Source: Rhizobium sp. BK602
Lineage (GTDB): Bacteria > Pseudomonadota > Alphaproteobacteria > Rhizobiales > Rhizobiaceae
Assembly (NCBI RefSeq): GCF_014195095.1
Contig: NZ_JACIBC010000010.1
Location: 124,001 to 188,000 of the forward strand
DNA: 64,000 nt
Direction of reading: 5' to 3'
A program made the translations under genes and the position numbers. This document shows positions 42,918 to 51,318 of this stretch, one piece after another; positions within the stretch are counted from its first letter, which is position 1; each line of letters starts with the position of its first letter. A model generated the notes under the pieces. It had not been told where the DNA came from, did not search any database, and was given only the letters and a program-made list of their open reading frames with translations.

Positions 42918-43991
42918 TCAACCGAAAACAAGGGCATCCTCCTTCTTCCAGACGAGCGCATAGCGATCCTTTTCGACAAAGGCCGGCGGGCGGGCATGGC
43001 TCAGATGGGATTCGACCTCGAAAACATGGCCGCCATCGAGGGCGAAGAAGGAATTGACCGCCGCGCCGGAATATTCGCTGGCAATGAAATCACCCTCGAT
43101 GCGCACTTCGTCGTTCGAAAGCGACGCCTCGCGAGGGCGGATCGAAACACGGTCGTAGCGGATCGCATAGGCTGGCTGCGGCGCCTTCCTGCGCGATCCA
43201 TTCAGCGGAAAGCGACCGGCGGGTCCGACGAAAACATCCTCGACGACATCGCCGGCAAAGAGGTTGTAGCAATTGAGAAAGCGGGCGACGGCTGCGGTCG
43301 CGGGGCTGTTGTAGACGATATCCGAGGCCGCTGCCTGCGCGATGCGGCCGCGATCGAGCACAAGCACCAGGTCTCCCATCGCCAGGGCTTCGCTCTCGCT
43401 GCCCGTAACATGCAGGAAGGTCACGCCGCAGCGCTCGCGGATAATCTTGAGTTCGCTGCGCATGCGGCCGCGCAGATTGGCATCGAGCGCGCCGAGCGGC
43501 TCGTCCAGCAGCACCATCTTCGGCTCCGTCACCAGAGTCCGCGCCAGGGCGACACGCTGACGCTGGCCGCCCGAGATCTGCGTGACGGCGCGGTCGTCAA
43601 ACCCCTTGAGGCCGACCAGCGACAGCATGTCCTGAACCCTCTTTGCCAGGACGCGCGCATCCGTTACCGGATCGACCTTGCGATTGCGCAGGCCGAAGGC
43701 GACGTTTTCGGCGACGGAAAGATGCGGGAACAGAGCGAAGTTCTGAAAGACGAAGCCGATGCCGCGATCATGCGGCTCGACGCCGTCAAGACGCTTGCCG
43801 TGGAAGAGGATCGAGCCGGCATCCGGCTCCTCGAAGCCGGCAATGACGCGCAGCAGCGTCGTCTTACCCGAGCCGCTCGGCCCGAGCAGCGAGATATAGG
43901 CATTGTCGGGCAGAGAGAAATCTATCCTGTCCAGCGCGGGTGCTGCCCCATAGGACTTGGTGACTTGGCTGAGCTGAAGAACGGTCGACAC
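42918..43991 (-). CDS. ABC transporter ATP-binding protein (PotA-like) with altered H-loop
   Basis: A 357-residue ATPase, first gene of the importer block. Walker A GPSGSGKTT is at 37-45, signature ISGGQRQRVALAR at 139-151, Walker B MVLLDEPLGALD. The switch (H-loop) region, normally VTHDQ, reads HVTGSESEA, so the catalytic histidine is Gly197. The second ATPase of the operon (37087) keeps the histidine. The GTG at 43991 is preferred because GGTGGGAAA precedes it and the reading matches family N-termini; in-frame ATGs further upstream would add 16-37 unlikely residues. Confidence 0.85.
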   Translation of the reverse strand: MSTVLQLSQVTKSYGAAPALDRIDFSLPDNAYISLLGPSGSGKTTLLRVIAGFEEPDAGSILFHGKRLDGVEPHDRGIGFVFQNFALFPHLSVAENVAFGLRNRKVDPVTDARVLAKRVQDMLSLVGLKGFDDRAVTQISGGQRQRVALARTLVTEPKMVLLDEPLGALDANLRGRMRSELKIIRERCGVTFLHVTGSESEALAMGDLVLVLDRGRIAQAAASDIVYNSPATAAVARFLNCYNLFAGDVVEDVFVGPAGRFPLNGSRRKAPQPAYAIRYDRVSIRPREASLSNDEVRIEGDFIASEYSGAAVNSFFALDGGHVFEVESHLSHARPPAFVEKDRYALVWKKEDALVFG

Positions 43992-44197
43992 CGATTTCCC
44001 ACCAGTTTCAAGGCAAGGACCATCCTTCGGGCAAAGCATCGCCATCGCCAGGATCGCATCGATCCGGACACCAGACGTCGGCCTGCATTCGCACATGATC
44101 ACATGCGCGTCAAAGAGATGTTCCTTGGCGTTTCAAAGAGTTCCACCTGCGGCGCTTCTAACGAGCGCCTTGATGATGAGAGCATTGCATAAATGAT

Positions 44198-44212
44198 TTT
44201 TGTATTCAATAG
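44198..44212. promoter_or_regulatory. GntR-type operator candidate, copy 1
   Basis: TTTTGTATTCAATAG, identical over 15 bases to the copy at 44449. The core TTGTATTCAA resembles operators of GntR/FCD regulators (TTGTATACAA). It is on the side nearer the minus-strand importer block. Confidence 0.6.
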
Positions 44213-44448
44213 ACTTTTTCTGAAAAGACGAATTGAGGCAGAAAATGACTCAGACGCATCGAGCACCAAGGAGCAGGAAGGCCGACGCGGCCTTAAGAAG
44301 GTGCATAAATCTAACCGCAAAACCCTTGCCGCAAGCGCCATTTTGCAGCGCTTACGCTTGAAAACATTCCGCAAAAGGTAAGCCTCTCGGCCATACCCAC
44401 CGACGCGCATCACCTCGACGGCTATAAAAATTGCAGCTTAATAATATA

Positions 44449-44463
44449 TTTTGTATTCAATAG
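44449..44463. promoter_or_regulatory. GntR-type operator candidate, copy 2
   Basis: TTTTGTATTCAATAG, the second exact copy, 62 bases before the GTG start of the GntR gene. Position suggests autoregulation. Confidence 0.6.
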
Positions 44464-44524
44464 TCATTTATTTTTGCGCTATGTTGGTGCGACAAAACGC
44501 GTAAGAGTGAGGCATCGGAACGAC

Positions 44525-45553
44525 GTGAGTCCATTGCATCAGATGACCGAAAACCACGCGCGCCCCAATGCGCAAAAGCGCTACGAGATCGCCGAGGATG
44601 TTCTGCGTGGCAATATCGAGGACAACACGCTGCCGCAGGGCGTGGTGCTGCTCGAAGGGCCGATCGCCGATATCCTGCAGATTTCGCGCGCGCCGGTGCA
44701 AAGGGCGCTGCAGGCGCTGGAGAGCGAAGGCCTGGTACATCGCTTCAACGGGCGCGGCTACCTCGTCGGGCCTGCCGGCCAGGGCATCGAGCCGAACCGC
44801 ACCGATATCAAGACGCTCGGCCTGACCATCCCGCGCCACGCGGACGAGGCCTTGCAAAGCCGATCCTCCTGGGAGCGCATCTACAATACCGTCGAGGCCG
44901 ATGTCGCCGGCTGCGTCGTCTTCGGCCAGTACCGTATCATCGAGATCGAGCTTGCGGATCACTTCAAGGTCAGCCGCACTGTGGTGCGCGACGTGCTGAC
45001 CCGTCTGCGCGAACGCGGCCTCGTGCGCAAAAACCAGTCGTCCCACTGGATCGCCGGCCCGCTGACGGCGCAGATGATCAAGGATCATTACGGCCTGCGC
45101 GGCATGCTGGAGCCGCAGGCGATGGTCGCCGGAGCAGGCCGGGTCGATCGGGAACGGCTGAACGAGCTGTTTCTGCGCCTCTGCGAGCTCGAGCGGCATG
45201 AGCCGGCCGATCATCTCGCGGCGCTGGAGGCCATCCCGGCGGACTTCATCGAGATCTGCATCCTTGCGACGCCAAACGAACGGCTGAAGGAATCCATCCG
45301 CAACAATCTGCTGCCGGTAACGGCGACGGAGCGCTTGCTGCGCCGCCTCGGCCTGCCCGGCGATCCCGCCATCATCACGGAACTGCGCCTGATCGCGGAG
45401 CTGCTGCTGCGCGGTGCGGTGAAGGCGGCGGCGGCGATGATGGAAAACCATCTCGAAGCCTCCGTCGACCGCACGATCGCGCAGATGAAGATCGTCGCAA
45501 TCATTCCCGGTCCCGGCGTGACGGCCGCTTATCTCACCCGCGTTCTCGAGTGA
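44525..45553 (+). CDS. GntR family regulator with two winged-helix domains and FCD-like domain
   Basis: A protein of about 342 residues. A first winged helix (about 15-80) reads ADILQISRAPVQRALQALESEGLVHRFNGRGY; a second (about 110-185) reads IIEIELADHFKVSRTVVRDVLTRLRERGLVRK; then a helical FCD-like ligand domain (HYGLRGMLEPQAM onward). Most GntR proteins have one HTH. GTG at 44525 has GGAA nearby; ATG at 44543 is an alternative start. It is divergent from the ABC/amidase block and ends 74 bases from pxpC on the other strand, so it could control one or both. Two identical 15-base repeats lie upstream. Confidence 0.82.
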   Translation: MSPLHQMTENHARPNAQKRYEIAEDVLRGNIEDNTLPQGVVLLEGPIADILQISRAPVQRALQALESEGLVHRFNGRGYLVGPAGQGIEPNRTDIKTLGLTIPRHADEALQSRSSWERIYNTVEADVAGCVVFGQYRIIEIELADHFKVSRTVVRDVLTRLRERGLVRKNQSSHWIAGPLTAQMIKDHYGLRGMLEPQAMVAGAGRVDRERLNELFLRLCELERHEPADHLAALEAIPADFIEICILATPNERLKESIRNNLLPVTATERLLRRLGLPGDPAIITELRLIAELLLRGAVKAAAAMMENHLEASVDRTIAQMKIVAIIPGPGVTAAYLTRVLE

Positions 45554-45627
45554 GGCGCAGGCGGTCTCTATAGCATTCCATCTGCGTCGGAAGCGAGATA
45601 ACGAAAAGGCGGCCATCCGCTTGACCT

Positions 45628-46599
45628 CTACGCCAGAGCCGCACGGAGGCGAGCAAGCAAGGCCTGCCGGTCCGCGCGCGCCGCCAGCGCCTGATCCATG
45701 GTCACCTCCACGAACTGCGTCGGCGTATGCGGCTGCAATTGCGCGATCAGATCCATGTCGGCCGAGATCACCGTTCCCAGCATGAAGTAACCGCCGCCGG
45801 AGACGGCATCGCGATGCAGGATGATCGGCTCCGTCCCGCCCGGCACCTGGATCGACCCATAGGGATAGCAGCTGTCGACGATATTGGAGGGGTCCGAGCC
45901 AGCGCCGAAGGGCTGCTTGCGCTCGACGAATTCGAGCTTGCGGCCGCCGCGGAAGCGATAGCCCATGCGATCGGCTTCCGGCGCCACCTTCCATTGGTCG
46001 GCAAAGAAGTTGCTCTTCGTCTCCTCGGTCAAGCGATCCCAGTAGAGACCCGGCAAAACCCTGAGTTCGGCCGGCATGCCGGGCTTGCGGCGCAGGTCCT
46101 CGGCAACGGATTTGCCCGCGCCACCCAGCGAGCTGAAACCAACGGGAAGCTCATCTTCGGCAGCGATTGGCCTGCCTTTGAAGCCGCCGAGCGCGCCGAT
46201 CGCATAGGTCGACCGGCTGCCGAGTGCTTCGGGAACATCGATGCCGCCAGACACGGCGATATAGATCCGTGCTCCGGATTTCAGGAAGTCGAAGCTCACT
46301 GTCTGCCCCGCCCTGACCTTCAGCGCCGTCCATCCCGGCTGAAGCTCGCCATCGATCTTGACGGGCATGTCGGCACCGGTGACCGCAATCAGCGCATCGT
46401 CGAGAAATTCGAGTTTCGGCCCCATAAAAACAGCCTCGAGGCCGGCGGCACCCTCGTCATTGCCGACGAGAAGATTGGCTGCCCGCATCGCGTAGCGGTC
46501 CATGGCGCCGCCGACGGGAATGCCGAGATGGAAATAGCCGGGCCGCCCGAGATCCTGAACGGTGGTCGAAAGGCCGTGATGAAGAACCTTAATGGCCAT
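45628..46599 (-). CDS. pxpC: PxpC/KipA family: biotin-dependent carboxyltransferase-like subunit
   Basis: A 323-residue AHS2-domain protein (VLHHGLSTTVQDLGRPGYFHLGIPVGGAMD at the start; SGGIDVPEALGSRSTYAIG in the middle; GSDPSNIVDSCYPYGSIQVPGG near the end). PxpC with PxpA and PxpB forms ATP-dependent 5-oxoprolinase, and the same fold is half of the carboxyltransferase domain of urea carboxylase. Start MAIKVLHHG at 46599 overlaps pxpB by 11 bases. It is last in a five-gene operon that also encodes biotin carboxylase and a biotin carrier. Confidence 0.9.
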   Translation of the reverse strand: MAIKVLHHGLSTTVQDLGRPGYFHLGIPVGGAMDRYAMRAANLLVGNDEGAAGLEAVFMGPKLEFLDDALIAVTGADMPVKIDGELQPGWTALKVRAGQTVSFDFLKSGARIYIAVSGGIDVPEALGSRSTYAIGALGGFKGRPIAAEDELPVGFSSLGGAGKSVAEDLRRKPGMPAELRVLPGLYWDRLTEETKSNFFADQWKVAPEADRMGYRFRGGRKLEFVERKQPFGAGSDPSNIVDSCYPYGSIQVPGGTEPIILHRDAVSGGGYFMLGTVISADMDLIAQLQPHTPTQFVEVTMDQALAARADRQALLARLRAALA

Positions 46600-47464
46600 G
46601 CAGCGCACCCTCCAGCTTGGCGTTGTAGCCGTCGATGTCGGCCTGATATTGCCGGAGATCGAAGCGGACCTCGCGGATCGGCGGCGCAAAGCGACCCCTG
46701 TCGACATCCTCGACCGCCTGGTCGTAGCCGTCGCGATCGATCGGCCGGAATTTCACGATGTCGCCGGGGCGGAAGAACACCATGAAGTCGCGCAAATAAC
46801 TCGTCGATTGCGTGGGATCGAAGATCGGCATCGGCGTGATGCCGAACATCTGATAGCCGCCCGCGCCGCGCACCGAATAGATGCAGCCGAAGCAGCCGCC
46901 ATGTCCCACAGTCAGCCGCGGCGTATCGGTTCGCGGGCGTAGATATTTCGGCACCTCGATCTGCCGCTGCCGCTCGACCATCTGATACATGAACGGCAGG
47001 CCGGCGACGAAGCCGACCATCGAGACGAACCACGGCGATCCGGCATGGGCCGAGATGAAATCCTCGACCGCGCCGTAACCGTTGATCCTGGCGGCATAGT
47101 CGAGATCGGTGCCCGTGGGCTCCTGATGCCGCTCGCGGAAGCGCATCAGCGTCTCATGCGTCCATGGATCGTTGTAGAAGACCGGGATCTCGACGATACG
47201 GGTGGTAATGACGGGCTCCGCCTTTTCGGCCGCCCCCTCGATTGCCTTGACCTCGCGCAAGAGATCGTCCGGCTTGATCAGATCCGGATCGAACTTGATC
47301 TGGAAGGAGGCGTTGGCAGGGCAGATTTCGGTCACGCCCCGAATGGCGCTCTCGCGCACCCCCTTGGTCATCGACAGGCTCTTGAAGAAGGCTTCAAGGG
47401 ACATCTCGTTGCTGCACTCGACGAAGAGATGCTCGTCACCTCCGAATGTAAAGCGAGCAGGCAT
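46589..47464 (-). CDS. pxpB: PxpB/KipI family: AHS1-domain subunit
   Basis: A 291-residue AHS1-domain protein. It begins with an N-terminal strand-rich part (FTFGGDEHLFVECSNEMS) and has the typical FVAGLPFMYQ, RTDTPRLTVGHGGCFGCIYS and GYQMFGITPMPIFDP phrases. It is the partner of PxpC in 5-oxoprolinase and corresponds to the other half of the urea-carboxylase carboxyltransferase. It is longer than E. coli PxpB (about 218 residues), as are the homologues found with biotin carboxylase genes. Its start overlaps the accC-like stop by one base. Confidence 0.9.
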   Translation of the reverse strand: MPARFTFGGDEHLFVECSNEMSLEAFFKSLSMTKGVRESAIRGVTEICPANASFQIKFDPDLIKPDDLLREVKAIEGAAEKAEPVITTRIVEIPVFYNDPWTHETLMRFRERHQEPTGTDLDYAARINGYGAVEDFISAHAGSPWFVSMVGFVAGLPFMYQMVERQRQIEVPKYLRPRTDTPRLTVGHGGCFGCIYSVRGAGGYQMFGITPMPIFDPTQSTSYLRDFMVFFRPGDIVKFRPIDRDGYDQAVEDVDRGRFAPPIREVRFDLRQYQADIDGYNAKLEGALHGH

Positions 47465-48849
47465 CAGGCAACCTCCGCCGATATGCCGTCAACCGCGGAA
47501 AAATCGGTCTCCAGCCAGGATTCGAGAAAACGCGTATGGAATGCGCCCTTGCGCACCGATGGATCACGGGCGAGAGCCAGATGCAGGGGGATCGTCGTCG
47601 GCAGGCCTTCGATCTTCAGACCGGAAAGGGCCGATACCAGCCGCTCGAGGCAGGCATCGCGATCCTCGGCCCAGACGATGAGCTTGCCGAGCAAGGAATC
47701 GTAGAAGGGCGGCACGGTATAGCCGGCATAAAGCATCGTATCGAAGCGGATGCCCTCGCCCTCCGGAACCGAAAGCCGCGTCACGGTGCCCGGTGCCGGC
47801 AGAAAGCCCCTGGTCGGGTCCTCGGCATTGATCCGGCACTCGATGGCATGACCATGCACCCGAATATCGGCCTGCGACGGCGACAGGGGAGCGCCGCCCG
47901 CCACCTTGAACATTTCCTGCACCAGATCGATACCGGTGATCATCTCCGTCACCGGGTGTTCGACCTGGATGCGCGTGTTCACTTCGATGAAATAGAACTG
48001 CCGGCTATCCTCGTCGTAGAGGTATTCGACCGTGCCCGCGCCGCGATAACCGACTTCGGCGGCCAGCGCCACGGCGCTGGCACAGAGGCGCTGGCGCACG
48101 TCATCGGGCAGCAGGAAGGCCTGCGCTTCCTCCCAGACCTTCTGGCGGCGGCGCTGCAACGAGCATTCGCGCTCGAAGCAATGGACGAAATTCCGCCCGT
48201 CGCCGAAGATCTGCACCTCGATATGGCGGGCGCGGGTGATGACCTTCTCCATGTAGAGGCCACCATCGCCGAAAGCGGCCGCCGCCTCCGCCGAGGCGAG
48301 TGGAAATTGCTCCCTGAGTTCGGCCAGCGACTGAACGATACGGATGCCGCGCCCACCGCCGCCGGCCGCAGCCTTGATCATCACCGGAAAACCGATGCGC
48401 CCGGCAATCGCCTCGGCAGTCGCGATATCGGCCACGCGGCCATCGCTTCCCGGCACGGTCGGCACGCCGGCGCGCGCCGCAATCGCCCGCGCCGCCACCT
48501 TGTCGCCCAGCAATCGGATAGCCTCGCCGCTCGGGCCGATGAAGATCATGCCTGCAGCCTCGACGGCATCGGCGAAATCGCCGTTCTCGGATAGGAATCC
48601 ATATCCCGGATGAACGGCATCCACACCCGCCGAGCGGGCCGCAGCGATGATCGCCTCGATGTTCAGATAGGATTTCTTCGGCGCCGGCGAGCCGATATCG
48701 ATCGCCTCGTCGGCTAGCTTCACCGCCAGCATCTCGGCATCCGCGGTGCTATGGACCTGCACCGTGCGAATGCCGAGCGCCTTCGCCGCCTTGATGATCC
48801 TGACGGCGATTTCGCCACGATTGGCCACCAGGACAGATCGGATCGTCAT
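47464..48849 (-). CDS. accC: Biotin carboxylase (AccC-like)
   Basis: A 461-residue ATP-grasp biotin carboxylase. It begins SVLVANRGEIAVRIIKAAKALG, has the glycine-rich ATP loop AAAGGGGRGI, the metal/bicarbonate residues in EVNTRIQVEHPVTEMITGIDLVQEM and the ending RFLESWL. It carboxylates biotin on the carrier encoded just upstream. Being in an operon with pxpABC and not with accB/accA/accD, it is probably a dedicated copy for this pathway and not the fatty-acid enzyme. Confidence 0.92.
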   Translation of the reverse strand: MTIRSVLVANRGEIAVRIIKAAKALGIRTVQVHSTADAEMLAVKLADEAIDIGSPAPKKSYLNIEAIIAAARSAGVDAVHPGYGFLSENGDFADAVEAAGMIFIGPSGEAIRLLGDKVAARAIAARAGVPTVPGSDGRVADIATAEAIAGRIGFPVMIKAAAGGGGRGIRIVQSLAELREQFPLASAEAAAAFGDGGLYMEKVITRARHIEVQIFGDGRNFVHCFERECSLQRRRQKVWEEAQAFLLPDDVRQRLCASAVALAAEVGYRGAGTVEYLYDEDSRQFYFIEVNTRIQVEHPVTEMITGIDLVQEMFKVAGGAPLSPSQADIRVHGHAIECRINAEDPTRGFLPAPGTVTRLSVPEGEGIRFDTMLYAGYTVPPFYDSLLGKLIVWAEDRDACLERLVSALSGLKIEGLPTTIPLHLALARDPSVRKGAFHTRFLESWLETDFSAVDGISAEVA

Positions 48850-49088
48850 GGATCCACCTCCGCGATGACCTGACCCGCCATGACCGGCTCTTCATTGTCG
48901 ACGAGGAAGGTGATGTTCCTGCCATCAAGCCCGGCTGGAATCTGCTGGAAGGTTTTCATGACCTCGATGAGACCGATCGTATCGCCGGCGGCAACCGCAT
49001 CGCCCTCGGCCTTGAAGGGTGGCGTATCCGGAGAGGAGGCCCTGTAGAAGGTTCCCGGAAGGGGTGATCTGATCTCAAGCTTGCTCAT
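48846..49088 (-). CDS. accB: Biotin carboxyl carrier domain protein
   Basis: An 80-residue minimal biotinyl domain: IRSPLPGTFYRASSPDTPPF, the acetyl-CoA-carboxylase-type thumb, and the biotin-attachment lysine in IEVMKTFQQI (VMK instead of the usual AMK). It lacks the N-terminal part of normal AccB (about 150 residues). It overlaps pxpA by 14 bases and the biotin carboxylase by 4 (ATGA), so all are co-translated. Confidence 0.9.
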   Translation of the reverse strand: MSKLEIRSPLPGTFYRASSPDTPPFKAEGDAVAAGDTIGLIEVMKTFQQIPAGLDGRNITFLVDNEEPVMAGQVIAEVDP

Positions 49089-49896
49089 GGGGCCTCCGCG
49101 CTGCGTCGCTGTTCAAAATCTGCGAAACGGGTGCAATCCTTATGCCCTCGGCAACGAGGGCCTCGCGCATATGGCGCACGATATCGAGCGCACCCAAAGT
49201 ATCGGAATGAAAACAGATGGAATCGAAGGCGATCGGAATATCGACACCATTGACGGTGCGGACCACGCCTTCGGTGCAGGCCCGCACCACCTTGCGGGCA
49301 ATCGCCTTTGGATCGGGCCGGCCGGCATCCCTGGTAAAGACGATCCAACCCGTATCGCCATAGTCGCGATCGGCATAAAACTCGCGCACGACCGGTTGGC
49401 CGGCCTCCTGGGCGGCTAGGCAGGTCGCCGAACCATCCATGCAGAAGACGAACATGTTCGGCGCCACAGTGCGCATATATTGTATGAAGATCTGGGAAAG
49501 ATCCGCGCTTGCCGCCAACTCCATATAGAGGGCGCCATGCGGCTTCACATGCTGCACAGGCACGCCATGACGCCGGGCAAACTCGCGGAGCGCCCCCACC
49601 TGATAGACCAGATCGTTGACGATCTCGCGGCTGGTGCCGTTGATCTTGCGGCGGCCAAAACCCTGGAGGTCGTTGTAGCCAGGATGGGCTCCCACGCCGA
49701 CGCCGTGCGCGGCCGCCATCCGCACCGTTTCATCCATCAGATTGGGATCGCCGGCATGAAAGCCTGTGGCGATATTGGCCGAACTGATGAGCGAAATCAG
49801 GTCCTCGTCCTGCGCATCGCCGATCCGCCATCGGCCGAAGGCCTCCCCCATGTCGCAGTTGATGTCGACAGCTTCCTTCAAGGCATTTCCTCGCAT
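49075..49896 (-). CDS. pxpA: PxpA/LamB-YcsF family protein (5-oxoprolinase subunit A)
   Basis: A 273-residue TIM-barrel-like hydrolase subunit. Signature: VDINCDMGEAFGRW, SSANIATGFHAGDPNLM, GVGVGAHPGYNDLQGFGRR and HVKPHGALYMELA. With PxpB and PxpC it cleaves 5-oxoproline with ATP. The start is uncertain: ATG 49896 is given, but TTG at 49881 has GAGGAA at the right distance and gives the short N-terminus usual for the family. It is the first gene of the operon, divergent from a LysR gene. Confidence 0.88.
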   Translation of the reverse strand: MRGNALKEAVDINCDMGEAFGRWRIGDAQDEDLISLISSANIATGFHAGDPNLMDETVRMAAAHGVGVGAHPGYNDLQGFGRRKINGTSREIVNDLVYQVGALREFARRHGVPVQHVKPHGALYMELAASADLSQIFIQYMRTVAPNMFVFCMDGSATCLAAQEAGQPVVREFYADRDYGDTGWIVFTRDAGRPDPKAIARKVVRACTEGVVRTVNGVDIPIAFDSICFHSDTLGALDIVRHMREALVAEGIRIAPVSQILNSDAARRPHEQA

Positions 49897-49976
49897 TGCA
49901 TGTCCGATCGGAAACAATGCTGGCCACGGTAGGGGGAAATAGACCCATTGAAAAATACAATTTTCAATGCTTCATT

Positions 49977-50100
49977 ATCTGATAATCTGATAGTTCTGTT
50001 CAAAATGGTGGCAGAGAATATGATTTTTTATCAGATAGATAACTTCATTGATCAGAACGAGATCGCAGATTAGCTCATTTTTTATCCGACAAATCTGATT
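49977..50100. promoter_or_regulatory. ATCTGAT repeats: candidate LysR binding sites between pxpA and the LysR gene
   Basis: Four copies of ATCTGAT or its complement: an exact tandem ATCTGATA ATCTGATA at 49977-49992, an inverted TATCAGAT at 50029-50036 and ATCTGATT at 50093-50100. The 244-base intergenic region is strongly AT-rich against its surroundings. The pattern fits multi-site binding by the LysR-type protein encoded at 50141. Confidence 0.6.
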
Positions 50101-50140
50101 AGCTACGCTCGATTTCAAATAAACTGATGGGAGCAAAACC

Positions 50141-51049
50141 ATGAGCCTAAGCCTTCGTCAGCTTCGTTATTTCGTCGCAACGGCCGAATATGGCCAGATT
50201 TCCCATGCCGCCGTCAGCCTGTCGATTTCGCAATCCGCCGTGACCGCGGCGATCAAGGATCTTGAGCAGACGATCGGCATATCCCTGTTCAATCGCACAC
50301 CGCAGGGAATGGAACTGACCACGGCCGGGCGGCAATTCCTGGCGCATGCCTATGAGATCCTGGCCAAGGTCGACGAGGCGACCCATCTCAATCTCGTCAG
50401 CAGCGACATCGAAGGGGAACTCGTGGTCGCGGCGACCTATACCGTCATCGGTTACTTCCTGCCGCTGCACATCGAGCGCATGCGGCGCCTTTATCCCAAG
50501 CTCAGAATCCAGATCTACGAGGTCAATCGGGAAGCCATCGAAGAGGGCCTGCTCACCAACCGCTACGACATTTCCGTCCTGCTGACCTCGAACATCCTCA
50601 ATCCCATGCTGACGACCGAGACGCTTCTCAGTTCCGTCAGGCGGCTATGGCTGCCGGCTGGCCATGGCTTGCTGCGGCGCGACGGCATCGGACTGCGAGA
50701 AATAGCGGAAGAGCCCTATATCCTGCTGACCGTCGACGAAGCCGCGCATTCCTCGCTGAAATACTGGAGCCGAACCCCACACCAGCCGAAGGTGCTGCTG
50801 CGGACAAGTTCGATCGAGGCGGTCAGATCGATGGTCGCCAACGGGCTCGGTGTCGCCATCCTCTCCGATATGGTGCATCGGCCCTGGTCGCTCGAAGGGC
50901 GGCGCATCGAGACCGTCAATATTCAGGACCCGGTGCCGCCAATGGATGTGGGCCTCGCCTGGCGCGCCAATGTCGAATTCACGCCACCAATGCTCGCCTT
51001 CAGACGCTATTTCCAGCAAGCCTTCAGCCTGCCGGGCACCAATGCGTGA
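50141..51049 (+). CDS. LysR family transcriptional regulator
   Basis: A 302-residue LTTR. The HTH region is ISHAAVSLSISQSAVTAAIKDLEQTIGISLFNR and the C-terminal effector domain has GLGVAILSDMVHRPWSLEG. GGGAG precedes the ATG. It is divergent from pxpA-accB-accC-pxpB-pxpC across a region with four ATCTGAT sites, so it is the likely activator of that operon. The inducer is probably the cyclic amide or its product. Confidence 0.9.
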   Translation: MSLSLRQLRYFVATAEYGQISHAAVSLSISQSAVTAAIKDLEQTIGISLFNRTPQGMELTTAGRQFLAHAYEILAKVDEATHLNLVSSDIEGELVVAATYTVIGYFLPLHIERMRRLYPKLRIQIYEVNREAIEEGLLTNRYDISVLLTSNILNPMLTTETLLSSVRRLWLPAGHGLLRRDGIGLREIAEEPYILLTVDEAAHSSLKYWSRTPHQPKVLLRTSSIEAVRSMVANGLGVAILSDMVHRPWSLEGRRIETVNIQDPVPPMDVGLAWRANVEFTPPMLAFRRYFQQAFSLPGTNA

Positions 51050-51318
51050 ATTCCGCAACGATGAAATCCCGCTCAACGCATCAGCTGGACATCTTGACCG
51101 TTACCCTTCCCTCAAGCGCCTCACCCGGTAGCAGGATACGTGCGCCGGTGGTCGGGTGAGGCAGATTCCACGCATTGGGCACATGCGTTACGGGTTCGAC
51201 ATTGGAAGAACCCATTTGGTTGTGGGGCTTGCCAGAATGTTCGCGTGAGCCAAATAGCGCTTATCGCCGGCTTTCAGAGAAGCCGGCGGCAAATGCCAAT
51301 TTCCAATCGAATGTGGCG

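Larger units (their letters stand above)
43992..44524. other. Divergent regulatory region between the ABC block and the GntR gene
   Basis: About 530 AT-richer bases without a convincing gene. It holds two exact 15-base repeats, at 44198 and 44449, described separately. A 62-codon frame at 44193-44381 begins inside the first repeat and has no ribosome binding site or recognisable domain, so it is not called. Promoters for both directions must lie here. Confidence 0.6.

Noticed and set aside
44193..44381. A 62-codon frame in the GntR divergent region
   Set aside because: No ribosome binding site, highly basic composition, and its start lies at the 15-base repeat taken as an operator.
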